A DNA stretch of 36,101 nucleotides, taken from assembly GCA_031254615.1 (NCBI GenBank), contig JAIRUC010000133.1, forward strand, positions 1-36,101. The letters run 5' to 3'. This DNA is from Treponema sp. GTDB lineage: Bacteria; Spirochaetota; Spirochaetia; Treponematales; Breznakiellaceae. Below the pieces are notes generated by a model. That model saw only the letters and a list, made by a program, of their open reading frames with translations. It had not been told where the DNA came from and made no database searches. This document shows, piece by piece, positions 7,871-15,237 of the stretch; position 1 is the first letter of the stretch, and the number at the start of each line of letters is the position of its first letter. The translations under genes were made by a program, and so were the position numbers.

Positions 7871-8902
7871 ATGCTGGCTGTTCCTGTCCCTTTTTCACGA
7901 GGTTTTAATTTTTCCAAGTGGTTTGAATCACATACTTTTCAGGATATTGTGTTTGATAAATTTACGGAACAGGATTTTGTTGATGTAAAAAGTCTTGGCG
8001 CGGATGTTATCCGTGTTCCAATTGCGTTTCATAATTTCACTCTTGGTAAAAATGATCATACCCTTGAAAGCGGCCTGTTAAAATATCTTGATACCGCTGT
8101 AGATTGGGCGGAAAAACACGAACTGTACATCATCATTGACAACCATTCTTTTCACCCTGTTGAGCCGACTGACGAAAACATTGATAAAATATTAATTCCT
8201 GTTTGGGAACAGATAGCGGAGCATTTTAAAAGCCGAAGCAAATATGTGATCTATGAGGTGCTGAATGAACCGCACGGCATTTCCGATGAACATTGGGGAG
8301 AGATTCAGGGAAAGACAATAGAAGCGATACGGAAAGTTGATACCAACCATATAATTATTGTCGGCGGAACGAATTTCAATTCGATTGAAAAGATGACAAA
8401 AGTTCCTTCATATACAGACGGTAATCTTATTTATACATTTCACTTTTACGATCCGCATCTCTTTACCCATCAGGGAGCGACATGGAATAAACCGTCTCTC
8501 GCTCCTCTGTCCGGACTTCCGTTTCCGTTTGATAAAAACAAACTGCCAAAACCTCACGAAACATTTATCGGAACATGGATTGAAGACTCCCTGAATTCTT
8601 ATGAAGAAGATTCAAAATTGACAAAACTTACTTCTACACTTGATAGAGCGGCCAATTTCTCCAAAGAGCGGAACGTTCCCGTTTTCTGCGGGGAGTTCGG
8701 CGTGTTTATGAAGCAGAGTCCGCCCGAAGATCGTGTAACGTGGTATAAGTTTATATGCGAAGAACTTAAAAAGAGGGATATCCCGTGGACGTGCTGGGAT
8801 TATTTCGGAGGTTTCGGTATTTTTAAGACAGAAAAAAGGGGAGATTTCCCTTCTGATCTCAATATCGATGTGGTAAATGCTCTTGGTTTTAAGGAGCCAT
8901 AA
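7871..8902 (+). CDS. Glycoside hydrolase family 5 endoglucanase-type enzyme, no signal peptide
   Basis: GH5 enzymes hydrolyse beta-1,4-glucans or mannans by a retaining mechanism. The 343-residue protein is just a catalytic barrel: the acid/base Glu is in VLNEPHG (Glu133), the nucleophile Glu in FCGEFGV (Glu275), and the conserved RVP and DNHSF blocks are at about 48 and 90. It begins at FSRGFNFSKWFES, the point where the downstream paralogue enters its catalytic domain. An in-frame TAA two codons before the ATG excludes a longer start. A good AGGAG site is present. It therefore lacks the lipoprotein signal and the binding module of its neighbour and should stay in the cytoplasm, or leave by a route not visible here. 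Confidence 0.93.
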   Translation: MLAVPVPFSRGFNFSKWFESHTFQDIVFDKFTEQDFVDVKSLGADVIRVPIAFHNFTLGKNDHTLESGLLKYLDTAVDWAEKHELYIIIDNHSFHPVEPTDENIDKILIPVWEQIAEHFKSRSKYVIYEVLNEPHGISDEHWGEIQGKTIEAIRKVDTNHIIIVGGTNFNSIEKMTKVPSYTDGNLIYTFHFYDPHLFTHQGATWNKPSLAPLSGLPFPFDKNKLPKPHETFIGTWIEDSLNSYEEDSKLTKLTSTLDRAANFSKERNVPVFCGEFGVFMKQSPPEDRVTWYKFICEELKKRDIPWTCWDYFGGFGIFKTEKRGDFPSDLNIDVVNALGFKEP

Positions 8903-10596
8903 TGAAAAAGATTTTTTTTATTTTTATCGTTTCTGTTTTTCTTGCCGGTTGTAATACTTCCGAGCCTGCTACAGTTGATTATTCGGAAGGTAATGTTGAT
9001 GGGGTACTTGCTTCTTCTCCTTTTGAAAAGGGGGTAAATTTTTCCGGATGGTTTGAATCATTCAGCGCTTCATCAATACCGTTTACTAAATACGTTGAGC
9101 AGGATTTTGTAAATGTAAAAAGCCTTGGAGCGGACGTGATACGGCTTCCTATCAGAATGCACAGCATGACAGGCGGGCAGCCCGATTATACGCTGGATCC
9201 GCTGCTGTTAAAATTTCTTGACATGGCGGTAGATTGGGCGGAAAAATACGGACTGTATATTATAATTGATAATCATTCGTTTGATCCGGTTAAAAACACG
9301 GAAGATGATATTGACAAGATTCTAATTCCTGTTTGGGAACAGGTTGCGCAGCGCTATAAAAATCGAAGCGATTATGTAATTTATGAAATTTTAAACGAGC
9401 CGCACGGCATTAGCGATGCCAGATGGGGAGAAGTACAGGGGCTGGCGATAAACGCGATTCGTAAACATGACACCAAACATTATATTATTGTAGGCGGCAC
9501 TGATTATAATTCTCTCGGGAAAATGTCTGCGCTGCCTGAATATTCGGATACAAAACTTATCTATACTTTCCATTTTTATGATCCGTATCTATTTACCCAT
9601 CAGGGCGCAGGGTGGGGCGGACCGCCGGTATTGAGTTCCCTTGCGGGAGTCCCTTTTCCGTACAACAGCAAACGTATGCCAAAAATTCCTGCGGAGCTTA
9701 AAGGAACATGGGTTGAAGGTTCTTTGAATTATAGTTACAGCAAGGATGCAGACCCTAACACGCTGTACAATACGTTAAACAAGGCGGTTTCTTTTTCCAA
9801 AGAGCGGAATGTTCCTATTTTTTGCGGTGAGTTCGGCGTATACATGATTAACAGCCTGAAAGAGGATCGTGTCAGATGGTACCAGATTGTCAGTAAAGCG
9901 CTTGCCAAGCGCAGAATTTCACGGACAAGCTGGGATTATTACGGGGGCTTTGGCATATTTAATTCCGAAGGAAGGGGGGATTTTTTTGCAGACCTGAATA
10001 CAGATGTGGTACGCGCATTGGGTTTTACGCCGCCGCCTCAAAAGCCGTATCAATATGAACCTTTTAAAACCGGTTTTACAATTTATGATGATTATCCAAA
10101 CAGAGACTTTACCTGTGGTTACTGGGATGAAAGTACGGATTTCAGTTTATACGATACCAACGCCGCAAAGGGCGATTTTTCGATAAGATGGGGAAATGCC
10201 TCACAGTACAATACTTTTTATTTTGTCTTTGAGAGAGGCGGAAATTTATCAGAAGTTGCAAATAACGGGATTCTTGAATTCCAGGCGCGTACCGAAGGAA
10301 AAGCTAAGTTTGACATACGGTTTGTTAACCCGGAAAGCCCCTCTTCAATTCCGTGGCGGATGCGTTATACGATAGATGATACGCTGCTTGTGCCGGACGG
10401 TAAGTGGCATACAATCCGTATACCGCTTAACAGCATGGAAGACTTAGGAGCGTGGATAAATTCTACACAAGAATGGATACCTTCACAGAATAAATTTTCG
10501 TGGAATAATATTAAACAACTGGATTTTGTTGCGGAACATGGGGACATGAAAGGCGTTTATGTTTGGTTTGATGATATTAAATTAGTTGTTCCCTAG
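8902..10596 (+). CDS. GH5 glucanase lipoprotein with C-terminal carbohydrate-binding-like module
   Basis: The gene overlaps the preceding GH5 by one base (TAATG), and the AAGGAG site lies in the last codons of that gene. The 564-residue product has a lipoprotein signal with lipobox FLAGC (Cys17), a GH5 barrel at about 38-375 with Glu166 (ILNEPHG) and Glu310 (FCGEFGV), and a C-terminal beta-sandwich at about 385-564 resembling CBM11-like or CIA30-like modules, ending in VYVWFDDIKLVVP. The two barrels are very similar along their whole length (for example DIDKILIPVWEQ), so this is a recent-looking tandem duplication with different cell locations. It should be anchored at the cell surface or in the periplasm. 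Exact substrate is unknown. Confidence 0.93.
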   Translation: MKKIFFIFIVSVFLAGCNTSEPATVDYSEGNVDGVLASSPFEKGVNFSGWFESFSASSIPFTKYVEQDFVNVKSLGADVIRLPIRMHSMTGGQPDYTLDPLLLKFLDMAVDWAEKYGLYIIIDNHSFDPVKNTEDDIDKILIPVWEQVAQRYKNRSDYVIYEILNEPHGISDARWGEVQGLAINAIRKHDTKHYIIVGGTDYNSLGKMSALPEYSDTKLIYTFHFYDPYLFTHQGAGWGGPPVLSSLAGVPFPYNSKRMPKIPAELKGTWVEGSLNYSYSKDADPNTLYNTLNKAVSFSKERNVPIFCGEFGVYMINSLKEDRVRWYQIVSKALAKRRISRTSWDYYGGFGIFNSEGRGDFFADLNTDVVRALGFTPPPQKPYQYEPFKTGFTIYDDYPNRDFTCGYWDESTDFSLYDTNAAKGDFSIRWGNASQYNTFYFVFERGGNLSEVANNGILEFQARTEGKAKFDIRFVNPESPSSIPWRMRYTIDDTLLVPDGKWHTIRIPLNSMEDLGAWINSTQEWIPSQNKFSWNNIKQLDFVAEHGDMKGVYVWFDDIKLVVP

Positions 10597-11652
10597 AAGT
10601 TTTATCTTGGCGAGAATGTAGTCCAGTTTGTTTTGGTTAAGGACAGCGCGGCGGTACGGTTTATTGGGAATTTCCTTGATTTCGTAACCGCCGCGTTTTA
10701 TAAATTTTTTGCTTTTTCCTTCGATAAACCAGTAAACAAGGGCAATGTCCTTGTTTGTCAGTTCAATCGCGTTTATTCCTTTTTTGCCCAATGTACAGCC
10801 GGAATTAAAAAGGCCGGGAACGGGAAGTTCGTCCCCGTAAAGACTCTGTCTAAGAACATCCTGCCGCTCTTTGCGTTTCAGCTTACTCAATTCTTTTCTG
10901 AGGGCGGTAACTTCGTTTTCGATACGGATTCTGTCCTCGTTTTGGGAAGAAGGATATTTTTGGCAAAGCCGTTCAATTTCAAATTTGATGTAATCAAAGC
11001 GTCCCAATGATTCAAAGAGAGGCCGGTGGGTATGGCCGATAATCGAAAGGCACCTGTTTTTTATAGCAAACGCATACGCCTTTTTTTCTATGTGAAAACG
11101 TTTGTGCGGGTTACGCGCATCTATTATATTTCTTATTCCAAAAGGTTTTAAAATATAACGGATGCCAATTCCCATTAATTTATTAAAATTTGAATAGATG
11201 CTTGACAACTGATGACCGTGGAATACATAGGCAGGAACAGTTCCGGTTTCGATTTTTAATACCGTATACAACTGATAGGGGTAGGAACTGTACCGTTTAA
11301 GAAGCAGCTGTTCATCATGGTTGCCGATGATTTTGTAGAGCCTGTTTTCTCTTGCAAAAAGATTGAAAACTCTGTAAAGACCGACCCATTTTTCCCGTAT
11401 TAAATCCAGCGAGTACCTTTGAAGCTCCTCAATATCGCCGTTCAGTACCAGAATCCAGCCGTTTTTAAAGTAATATTCTTCCAGCAGGCAGATTAGCATT
11501 TCTCCGTTATCAATACTCAAGTCGTCCCTGTTGCCGCTGCCCATGTGCAAGTCGCTGATAATCAGGATTTTTCCGCCGTTTGAGATGTCGAGGCTTCCGC
11601 TGTTTTTTAGCTCTTCATCGGCAAGATGTGTAAGAAATAGTTTGTCAGACAT
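10582..11652 (-). CDS. Calcineurin-type metallophosphoesterase with coiled-coil insert
   Basis: All metal-binding motifs are present: SDLHMG (Asp34, His36), LNGDIEE (Asp73), GNHDE (His112), HGHQ (145-147) and GHTHRP (207-209). The set resembles UDP-2,3-diacylglucosamine hydrolase (LpxH)-like and YbbF-type enzymes, but at 356 residues it is longer, because a charged helical stretch (about 222-265, rich in Arg/Lys/Glu) is inserted after GHTH. The substrate is unknown. The ATG is the first base after the 3' end of the upstream tRNA, with no ribosome-binding site and no other ATG, GTG or TTG before the SDLH motif. The 3' end overlaps the convergent GH5 gene by 15 bases. Confidence 0.88.
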   Translation of the reverse strand: MSDKLFLTHLADEELKNSGSLDISNGGKILIISDLHMGSGNRDDLSIDNGEMLICLLEEYYFKNGWILVLNGDIEELQRYSLDLIREKWVGLYRVFNLFARENRLYKIIGNHDEQLLLKRYSSYPYQLYTVLKIETGTVPAYVFHGHQLSSIYSNFNKLMGIGIRYILKPFGIRNIIDARNPHKRFHIEKKAYAFAIKNRCLSIIGHTHRPLFESLGRFDYIKFEIERLCQKYPSSQNEDRIRIENEVTALRKELSKLKRKERQDVLRQSLYGDELPVPGLFNSGCTLGKKGINAIELTNKDIALVYWFIEGKSKKFIKRGGYEIKEIPNKPYRRAVLNQNKLDYILAKIKLLGNN

Positions 11653-11726
11653 TGGGCCATCAAGGACTTGAACCTCGGACCAAAAGATTATGAGTCTTCT
11701 GCTCTAACCAACTGAGCTAATGGCCC
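11653..11726 (-). tRNA. tRNA with CAT anticodon (tRNA-Ile2 or elongator tRNA-Met)
   Basis: The cloverleaf is complete: acceptor GGGCCAT pairs perfectly with ATGGCCC, the D stem is GCTC/GAGC, anticodon stem GAAGA/TCTTT with loop CTCATAA, T arm CGAGG-TTCAAGT-CCTTG, and discriminator A. CCA is not encoded. The AATCxxTTGGTC and TTCAAGTCC segments resemble isoleucine tRNAs whose CAT is modified to lysidine more than elongator Met tRNAs, but sequence alone does not settle this. It is not an initiator: acceptor position 1-72 is paired. Confidence 0.92.
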
Positions 11727-11736
11727 CTTGGGATTA

Positions 11737-11765
11737 TTTGTAGCTAAAAAATGGATAAATGTCAA
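11737..11765 (-). promoter_or_regulatory. Promoter of the CAT-anticodon tRNA and phosphoesterase
   Basis: On the minus strand there is a perfect TTGACA (11760-11765) and TACAAA (11737-11742), with 17 bases between. Transcription should begin about four bases before the mature tRNA 5' end. The same transcript would run into the phosphoesterase gene. Confidence 0.65.
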
Positions 11766-11797
11766 TACTTCCCCTGTACCAAATTTGTAAATAAATG

Positions 11798-11803
11798 TAA
11801 TAT
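11798..11803 (+). promoter_or_regulatory. Candidate -10 box (TAATAT) for the mla operon
   Basis: TAATAT ends eight bases before the mlaE ATG and no Shine-Dalgarno sequence is seen, so the transcript would be almost leaderless. The -35 region at the right distance is a weak match. Confidence 0.3.
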
Positions 11804-11811
11804 ACCTTAAT

Positions 11812-12582
11812 ATGTGGAATCTTGCGACAAGGTTAAGGCACACTTTCTATAATCTTGGTTTTTTCGCAAGAACCCTTAAAGGAGTGGGGGGGTTTATACG
11901 GAATTATAAGGCTTCTTACAAGATTCTTATAATGCAGATTCTGTTTACTTTCGTATATGCTATGGGAATTTCTTCCCTTCTTGCCCTTGCAATCGGGGCG
12001 GCTGTTAATATCATCGGGACGCCCATGCTGATCCAATTTTCGCAGGAACAGTTGATATACTCGATTTTGATAACCATTATTGTCAGGGAATTGGGGCCGC
12101 TGTTGACGGCGTTTATTGTTATTGCGCGCTCGGCAACGGCTATTGCGACGGAAATTGCGGGAATGGTGATCTCTCACGAAGTTGAAGCGTATATTTCCGT
12201 CGGCGTTGATCCGATTGAGCATCTGGCAGTTCCGCGTTTTTTGGGAGTTACTGTTTCGCTCGTTATGCTGAATATTTATTTTTCTCTTTTCGGGCTGGTC
12301 GGCTCTTTTTTGGTCGCTCAGCTTTTTGGCTCTATGCCGATGGCTCATTATTTTACAAATCTATTGCAGAGTCTGAACATACGGGATTTACTGCTCACTA
12401 TAACCAAGAGCGTCGCGTTCGGAGCGATAATTTCCACTGTCGCGATTATTCAGGGATTTTCTGTTGAAAGGTCAAGTACCGAAGTTCCGGTTGCGGGGCT
12501 TCGGGCAGTAGGTAGTGCATTTGCGCTTTGTATAGTTGTAGATGTTTTATTATCGGTTTTGTATTATTTAGTGTTGGCATGA
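11812..12582 (+). CDS. mlaE: MlaE-family ABC transporter permease (phospholipid / MCE system)
   Basis: MlaE is the membrane part of the complex that moves phospholipids between inner and outer membranes. The 256-residue protein has an amphipathic N-terminus, then about five membrane helices, and carries the family signature around ITIIVRELGPLLTAFIVIAR and SATAIATEIAGM. The EVEAYISVGVDPIEHLAVPR loop is also typical. The ATG at 11812 has no ribosome-binding site; the only near in-frame alternative (GTG at residue 25) has its purines too close. It overlaps mlaF by four bases and heads a run mlaE-mlaF-mlaD-TPR lipoprotein-argD. Confidence 0.93.
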   Translation: MWNLATRLRHTFYNLGFFARTLKGVGGFIRNYKASYKILIMQILFTFVYAMGISSLLALAIGAAVNIIGTPMLIQFSQEQLIYSILITIIVRELGPLLTAFIVIARSATAIATEIAGMVISHEVEAYISVGVDPIEHLAVPRFLGVTVSLVMLNIYFSLFGLVGSFLVAQLFGSMPMAHYFTNLLQSLNIRDLLLTITKSVAFGAIISTVAIIQGFSVERSSTEVPVAGLRAVGSAFALCIVVDVLLSVLYYLVLA

Positions 12583-13316
12583 TGAACGAAATTATCGAAC
12601 TGAAAAATGTATTTTTCTCGGCGCAGGAAGGTAATATAATTGATGATGTTTCAATTGAATTTATGGCGTCAAAAACCACCGCTATTGTGGGGCCTTCGGG
12701 CGGAGGGAAAAGCACTGTGCTAAAACTTGCCGCAGGTCTTCTGGTTCCGGATCAGGGAGAAGTTTTTTACAAAGACAGAAATATCGCTTATATGAACCGC
12801 AGTGAAAATATGGAATTCCGCAGGGAGGGGGCGTTTGTTTTTCAGGATTCGGCGCTCTGGGCCAATCAGACTTTATTCCAGATATTGGAACTTCCGCTAA
12901 AAATACATTATCCTGAAATGAGTAACAAACAGCGCGGGGAGCGGATTAAATCCGTAACCGAACTTGTGGGCTACAGAAAGAACCTGAATATAAGGCCGGC
13001 AGGGCTTTCCATGGGCGAGCAAAAATTAATAGCGTTCGCGCGCGCCATGCTGTGCAGTCCGTCTCTTCTTTTTTTGGATGAGTGGACAGAGTCGCTGGAT
13101 GAAACTGCGGCAGACCGGCTTGTTGATATAGTACGGCGAAAACAAAGAGAGCAAACGACAATTCTTTTTGTAAGCCACGATCTGCGGCTTATTATGGATT
13201 TGGCGGATTTTGTTGTGGTGATTATAGACGGTAAGCTGCAGGCTAGCGCGCCTAAAGATCAGATAATAACTGATCTGCTGCTTAAAGATTTTTTAAAGAT
13301 AGGGATAGTGTCATGA
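12579..13316 (+). CDS. mlaF: MlaF-type ABC transporter ATP-binding protein
   Basis: This ATPase drives the MlaE permease. The start is the first ATG of the ATGATG pair overlapping the mlaE stop; the longer frame from 12528 lies inside mlaE. Walker A is GPSGGGKST (about residue 38), the Q-loop FVFQD (about 88), the signature LSMGEQK in place of LSGGQ (about 145), Walker B LLFLDEW with the catalytic Glu (about 165), and the switch His in VSHD (about 197). The D-loop reads WTESLD rather than the usual PTSGLD. It overlaps mlaD by four bases (ATGA). Confidence 0.93.
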   Translation: MMNEIIELKNVFFSAQEGNIIDDVSIEFMASKTTAIVGPSGGGKSTVLKLAAGLLVPDQGEVFYKDRNIAYMNRSENMEFRREGAFVFQDSALWANQTLFQILELPLKIHYPEMSNKQRGERIKSVTELVGYRKNLNIRPAGLSMGEQKLIAFARAMLCSPSLLFLDEWTESLDETAADRLVDIVRRKQREQTTILFVSHDLRLIMDLADFVVVIIDGKLQASAPKDQIITDLLLKDFLKIGIVS

Positions 13317-14302
13317 AATTTTCAATTCGTTTTGCGGATAAAATTGTTGGTACTCTTGTAATACTTGCGCTGGCAATGCTGGTTGTCGTTATTTTTATGC
13401 TTGGAAGAAATCAGCGCTGGTTTGCGAAAGATTTTCAGTATATGACCTATTTTAAGGCCGCTAATGGTTTAAGCATGAACATGGCAGTACAGTACAAGGG
13501 CTTTACCATAGGCAATGTCAAAAAAATAATGCTTGCCGATGATGATACGGTTGAGGTCCGCTTTACCATTTTTGAAGAACATAACCACAGGGTAAGGGAA
13601 GGCTCTGTTGTAGAACTACAGGCAAGCCCGATTGGACTTGGGAATTCATTTTTATTTTATCCGGGAAAAGGAAAAAATATAATTGATGAGGGCTCTGTGA
13701 TTCCGGAAATCAACTCTGTTCAGGCGGCGCGGCTTATTCAATCCGGATTGGCGGATGTACCGGCAAACAGCGACAGTATCGGAAATATTATTAATCAGGT
13801 TACCGTTATTTTAGAAACGGTAAATCAGTCTCTTGGGAAAATTCTTGGAGACGTAGAAACTACCGTAGGCGGAGTGAGTGATATTGTCCAAAATATTTCA
13901 GGTCAGCTTAAACCTATTATGGCAAATGTAGAGTCACTTACCGGTAATCTTAACGATCAGATTTCTCCTATTCTGACAAATGTCGAAACAATTACCGATC
14001 AGCTTGCCGCCCCTTCCGGTACTGTTATGTCGATTTTGGACAGCAACGGTCCTGTTTTTACAAGCATAACGGAAGTTCTTGATTCAATTACCGGAATTAT
14101 GGGCAGTCTGGAAAAAACAATTGAGTTTGTTCCCGCCCAGCTTCCTCAGGTTGCGATTTTACTTTCCGATTTACACAGCGCCCTTGCGGAGGCGGAAAAA
14201 CTGATTATTGCGCTTAACAACAATCCTCTGCTAAGGGGAGGAGTTCCCGAACTGAAGGAAACAGGTCCCGGAGCCGCAGCTCCCAGAGACCTTGATTTTT
14301 AG
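13313..14302 (+). CDS. mlaD: MlaD/MCE-domain substrate-binding protein
   Basis: This is the periplasmic lipid-binding part of an Mla-like transporter. One membrane helix (about residues 11-31) is followed by an MCE domain (about 40-130) with YFKAANGLSMNMAVQYKGF and IGLGNSFLFYPG. The rest (about 140-310) is a long helical tail with loosely repeated units such as QLKPIMANVESLT and QISPILTNVETIT, spaced about 18 residues, as found in MCE proteins that form tunnels across the periplasm. It lacks the short-MlaD length of gamma-proteobacteria. The product probably spans towards the outer membrane. Confidence 0.92.
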   Translation: MKFSIRFADKIVGTLVILALAMLVVVIFMLGRNQRWFAKDFQYMTYFKAANGLSMNMAVQYKGFTIGNVKKIMLADDDTVEVRFTIFEEHNHRVREGSVVELQASPIGLGNSFLFYPGKGKNIIDEGSVIPEINSVQAARLIQSGLADVPANSDSIGNIINQVTVILETVNQSLGKILGDVETTVGGVSDIVQNISGQLKPIMANVESLTGNLNDQISPILTNVETITDQLAAPSGTVMSILDSNGPVFTSITEVLDSITGIMGSLEKTIEFVPAQLPQVAILLSDLHSALAEAEKLIIALNNNPLLRGGVPELKETGPGAAAPRDLDF

Positions 14303-14349
14303 CGCTTTCAAAGAAAGAATTTGCGTAGAAAAAAATTCGGAGAAAAATT

Positions 14350-15198
14350 ATGAAGAGAGTAGTTTTAATATTTGTTACGTCGATTTTAATTTTTTCATGT
14401 TCTTCACAGCCAAAAAATCCGGGCGATGTTATTATTTTGCGGGCGCAGACGGAAAAAGAGCTTGCGCTGGCTAACAGAGAAGCGGGGCGCGGCAATTACG
14501 AAACCGCGAAAAGTCTGCTGGAAGAATGTAAACGAAAGGCAGTCAGTGTTGATGATTGGGGGCTAATTATCCGCAGTGGTCTCTCTCTTGGAAACGTAAA
14601 GCTGTCTCTTGGGCGCGGTGACGAAGCGTCTACCGAATGGGAAAAAGCCGTACAGCTTGCGCAAAAACACGGGGACAAGGAGCTTTTGTCGGTCAGCAGA
14701 ATTTATCAGGCAAGGGGAAAACTTATTTCCGGGGGCGCTTCCGCTCAATCTGTCCTTGATGAAGTAAACCGCGAAGCCTCCAATATAAAAAAAGATAAAC
14801 TCTACCTTGCCTTTTCATGGCAGGTAAAAGGGCTCAGCCTTCGCGCCCTAAGTTCCTTCCGTGATGCGGAAAACGCTTTTAAGCAAAGCCTTGCAATTCA
14901 CGAAAAAGAAAAGTATCTTGAAAATGCTTCCTATGATTGGTATACTATTGCGTCTATCCGTTCCATGGCAGGCAATACAACTGGCGCACTGCAGGCGCTG
15001 GAATCCGCAATCGCGCTTGACCGCCGCGTTGAAAATTCCTGGGCGCTTGCCGCAAATTGGCGTGCGATGGGGGACGTTTACCGCAAGGCGGGAAACAATC
15101 AGGCGGCAAACGAGGCGTATCTGCGCGCAAAGGAAATTTACACGGCTGTGGGAAATGAAAGAGACGCGGCGGAAATTGACAAAAGAATAAATAATTGA
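14350..15198 (+). CDS. TPR-repeat lipoprotein downstream of mlaD
   Basis: The 282-residue protein has a lipoprotein signal with lipobox IFSC (Cys17) and then tetratricopeptide-type helical repeats over the rest: alternating Ala/Gly/Tyr positions such as GRGNYETAKSLLEECK, SFRDAENAFKQSLAIHEKEK, GNTTGALQALESAIALDRR and GNNQAANEAYLRAKEIYTAVG. GGAGAAAAATT precedes the ATG, 47 bases after mlaD. TPR proteins scaffold other proteins; here it may link the MCE tunnel to outer-membrane partners, a guess from position. It is not homologous to MlaA, MlaB or MlaC as far as I can see. Confidence 0.85.
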   Translation: MKRVVLIFVTSILIFSCSSQPKNPGDVIILRAQTEKELALANREAGRGNYETAKSLLEECKRKAVSVDDWGLIIRSGLSLGNVKLSLGRGDEASTEWEKAVQLAQKHGDKELLSVSRIYQARGKLISGGASAQSVLDEVNREASNIKKDKLYLAFSWQVKGLSLRALSSFRDAENAFKQSLAIHEKEKYLENASYDWYTIASIRSMAGNTTGALQALESAIALDRRVENSWALAANWRAMGDVYRKAGNNQAANEAYLRAKEIYTAVGNERDAAEIDKRINN

Positions 15199-15237
15199 GG
15201 TTCCTGAAAACTTCAATCTAAAAAATTAGGAGTAAAT

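Noticed and set aside
11653-11726. Initiator tRNA-fMet
   Set aside because: The 1-72 position is a G-C pair and the anticodon stem lacks the three consecutive G-C pairs of initiators.
11833-12348. 171-codon open frame antisense to mlaE
   Set aside because: Arg/Asn-rich low-complexity translation typical of a shadow frame; mlaE itself is clear.
12528-12578. Longer mlaF start
   Set aside because: The extension lies inside mlaE and does not resemble the ABC family; the ATGATG at 12579 fits operon overlap.
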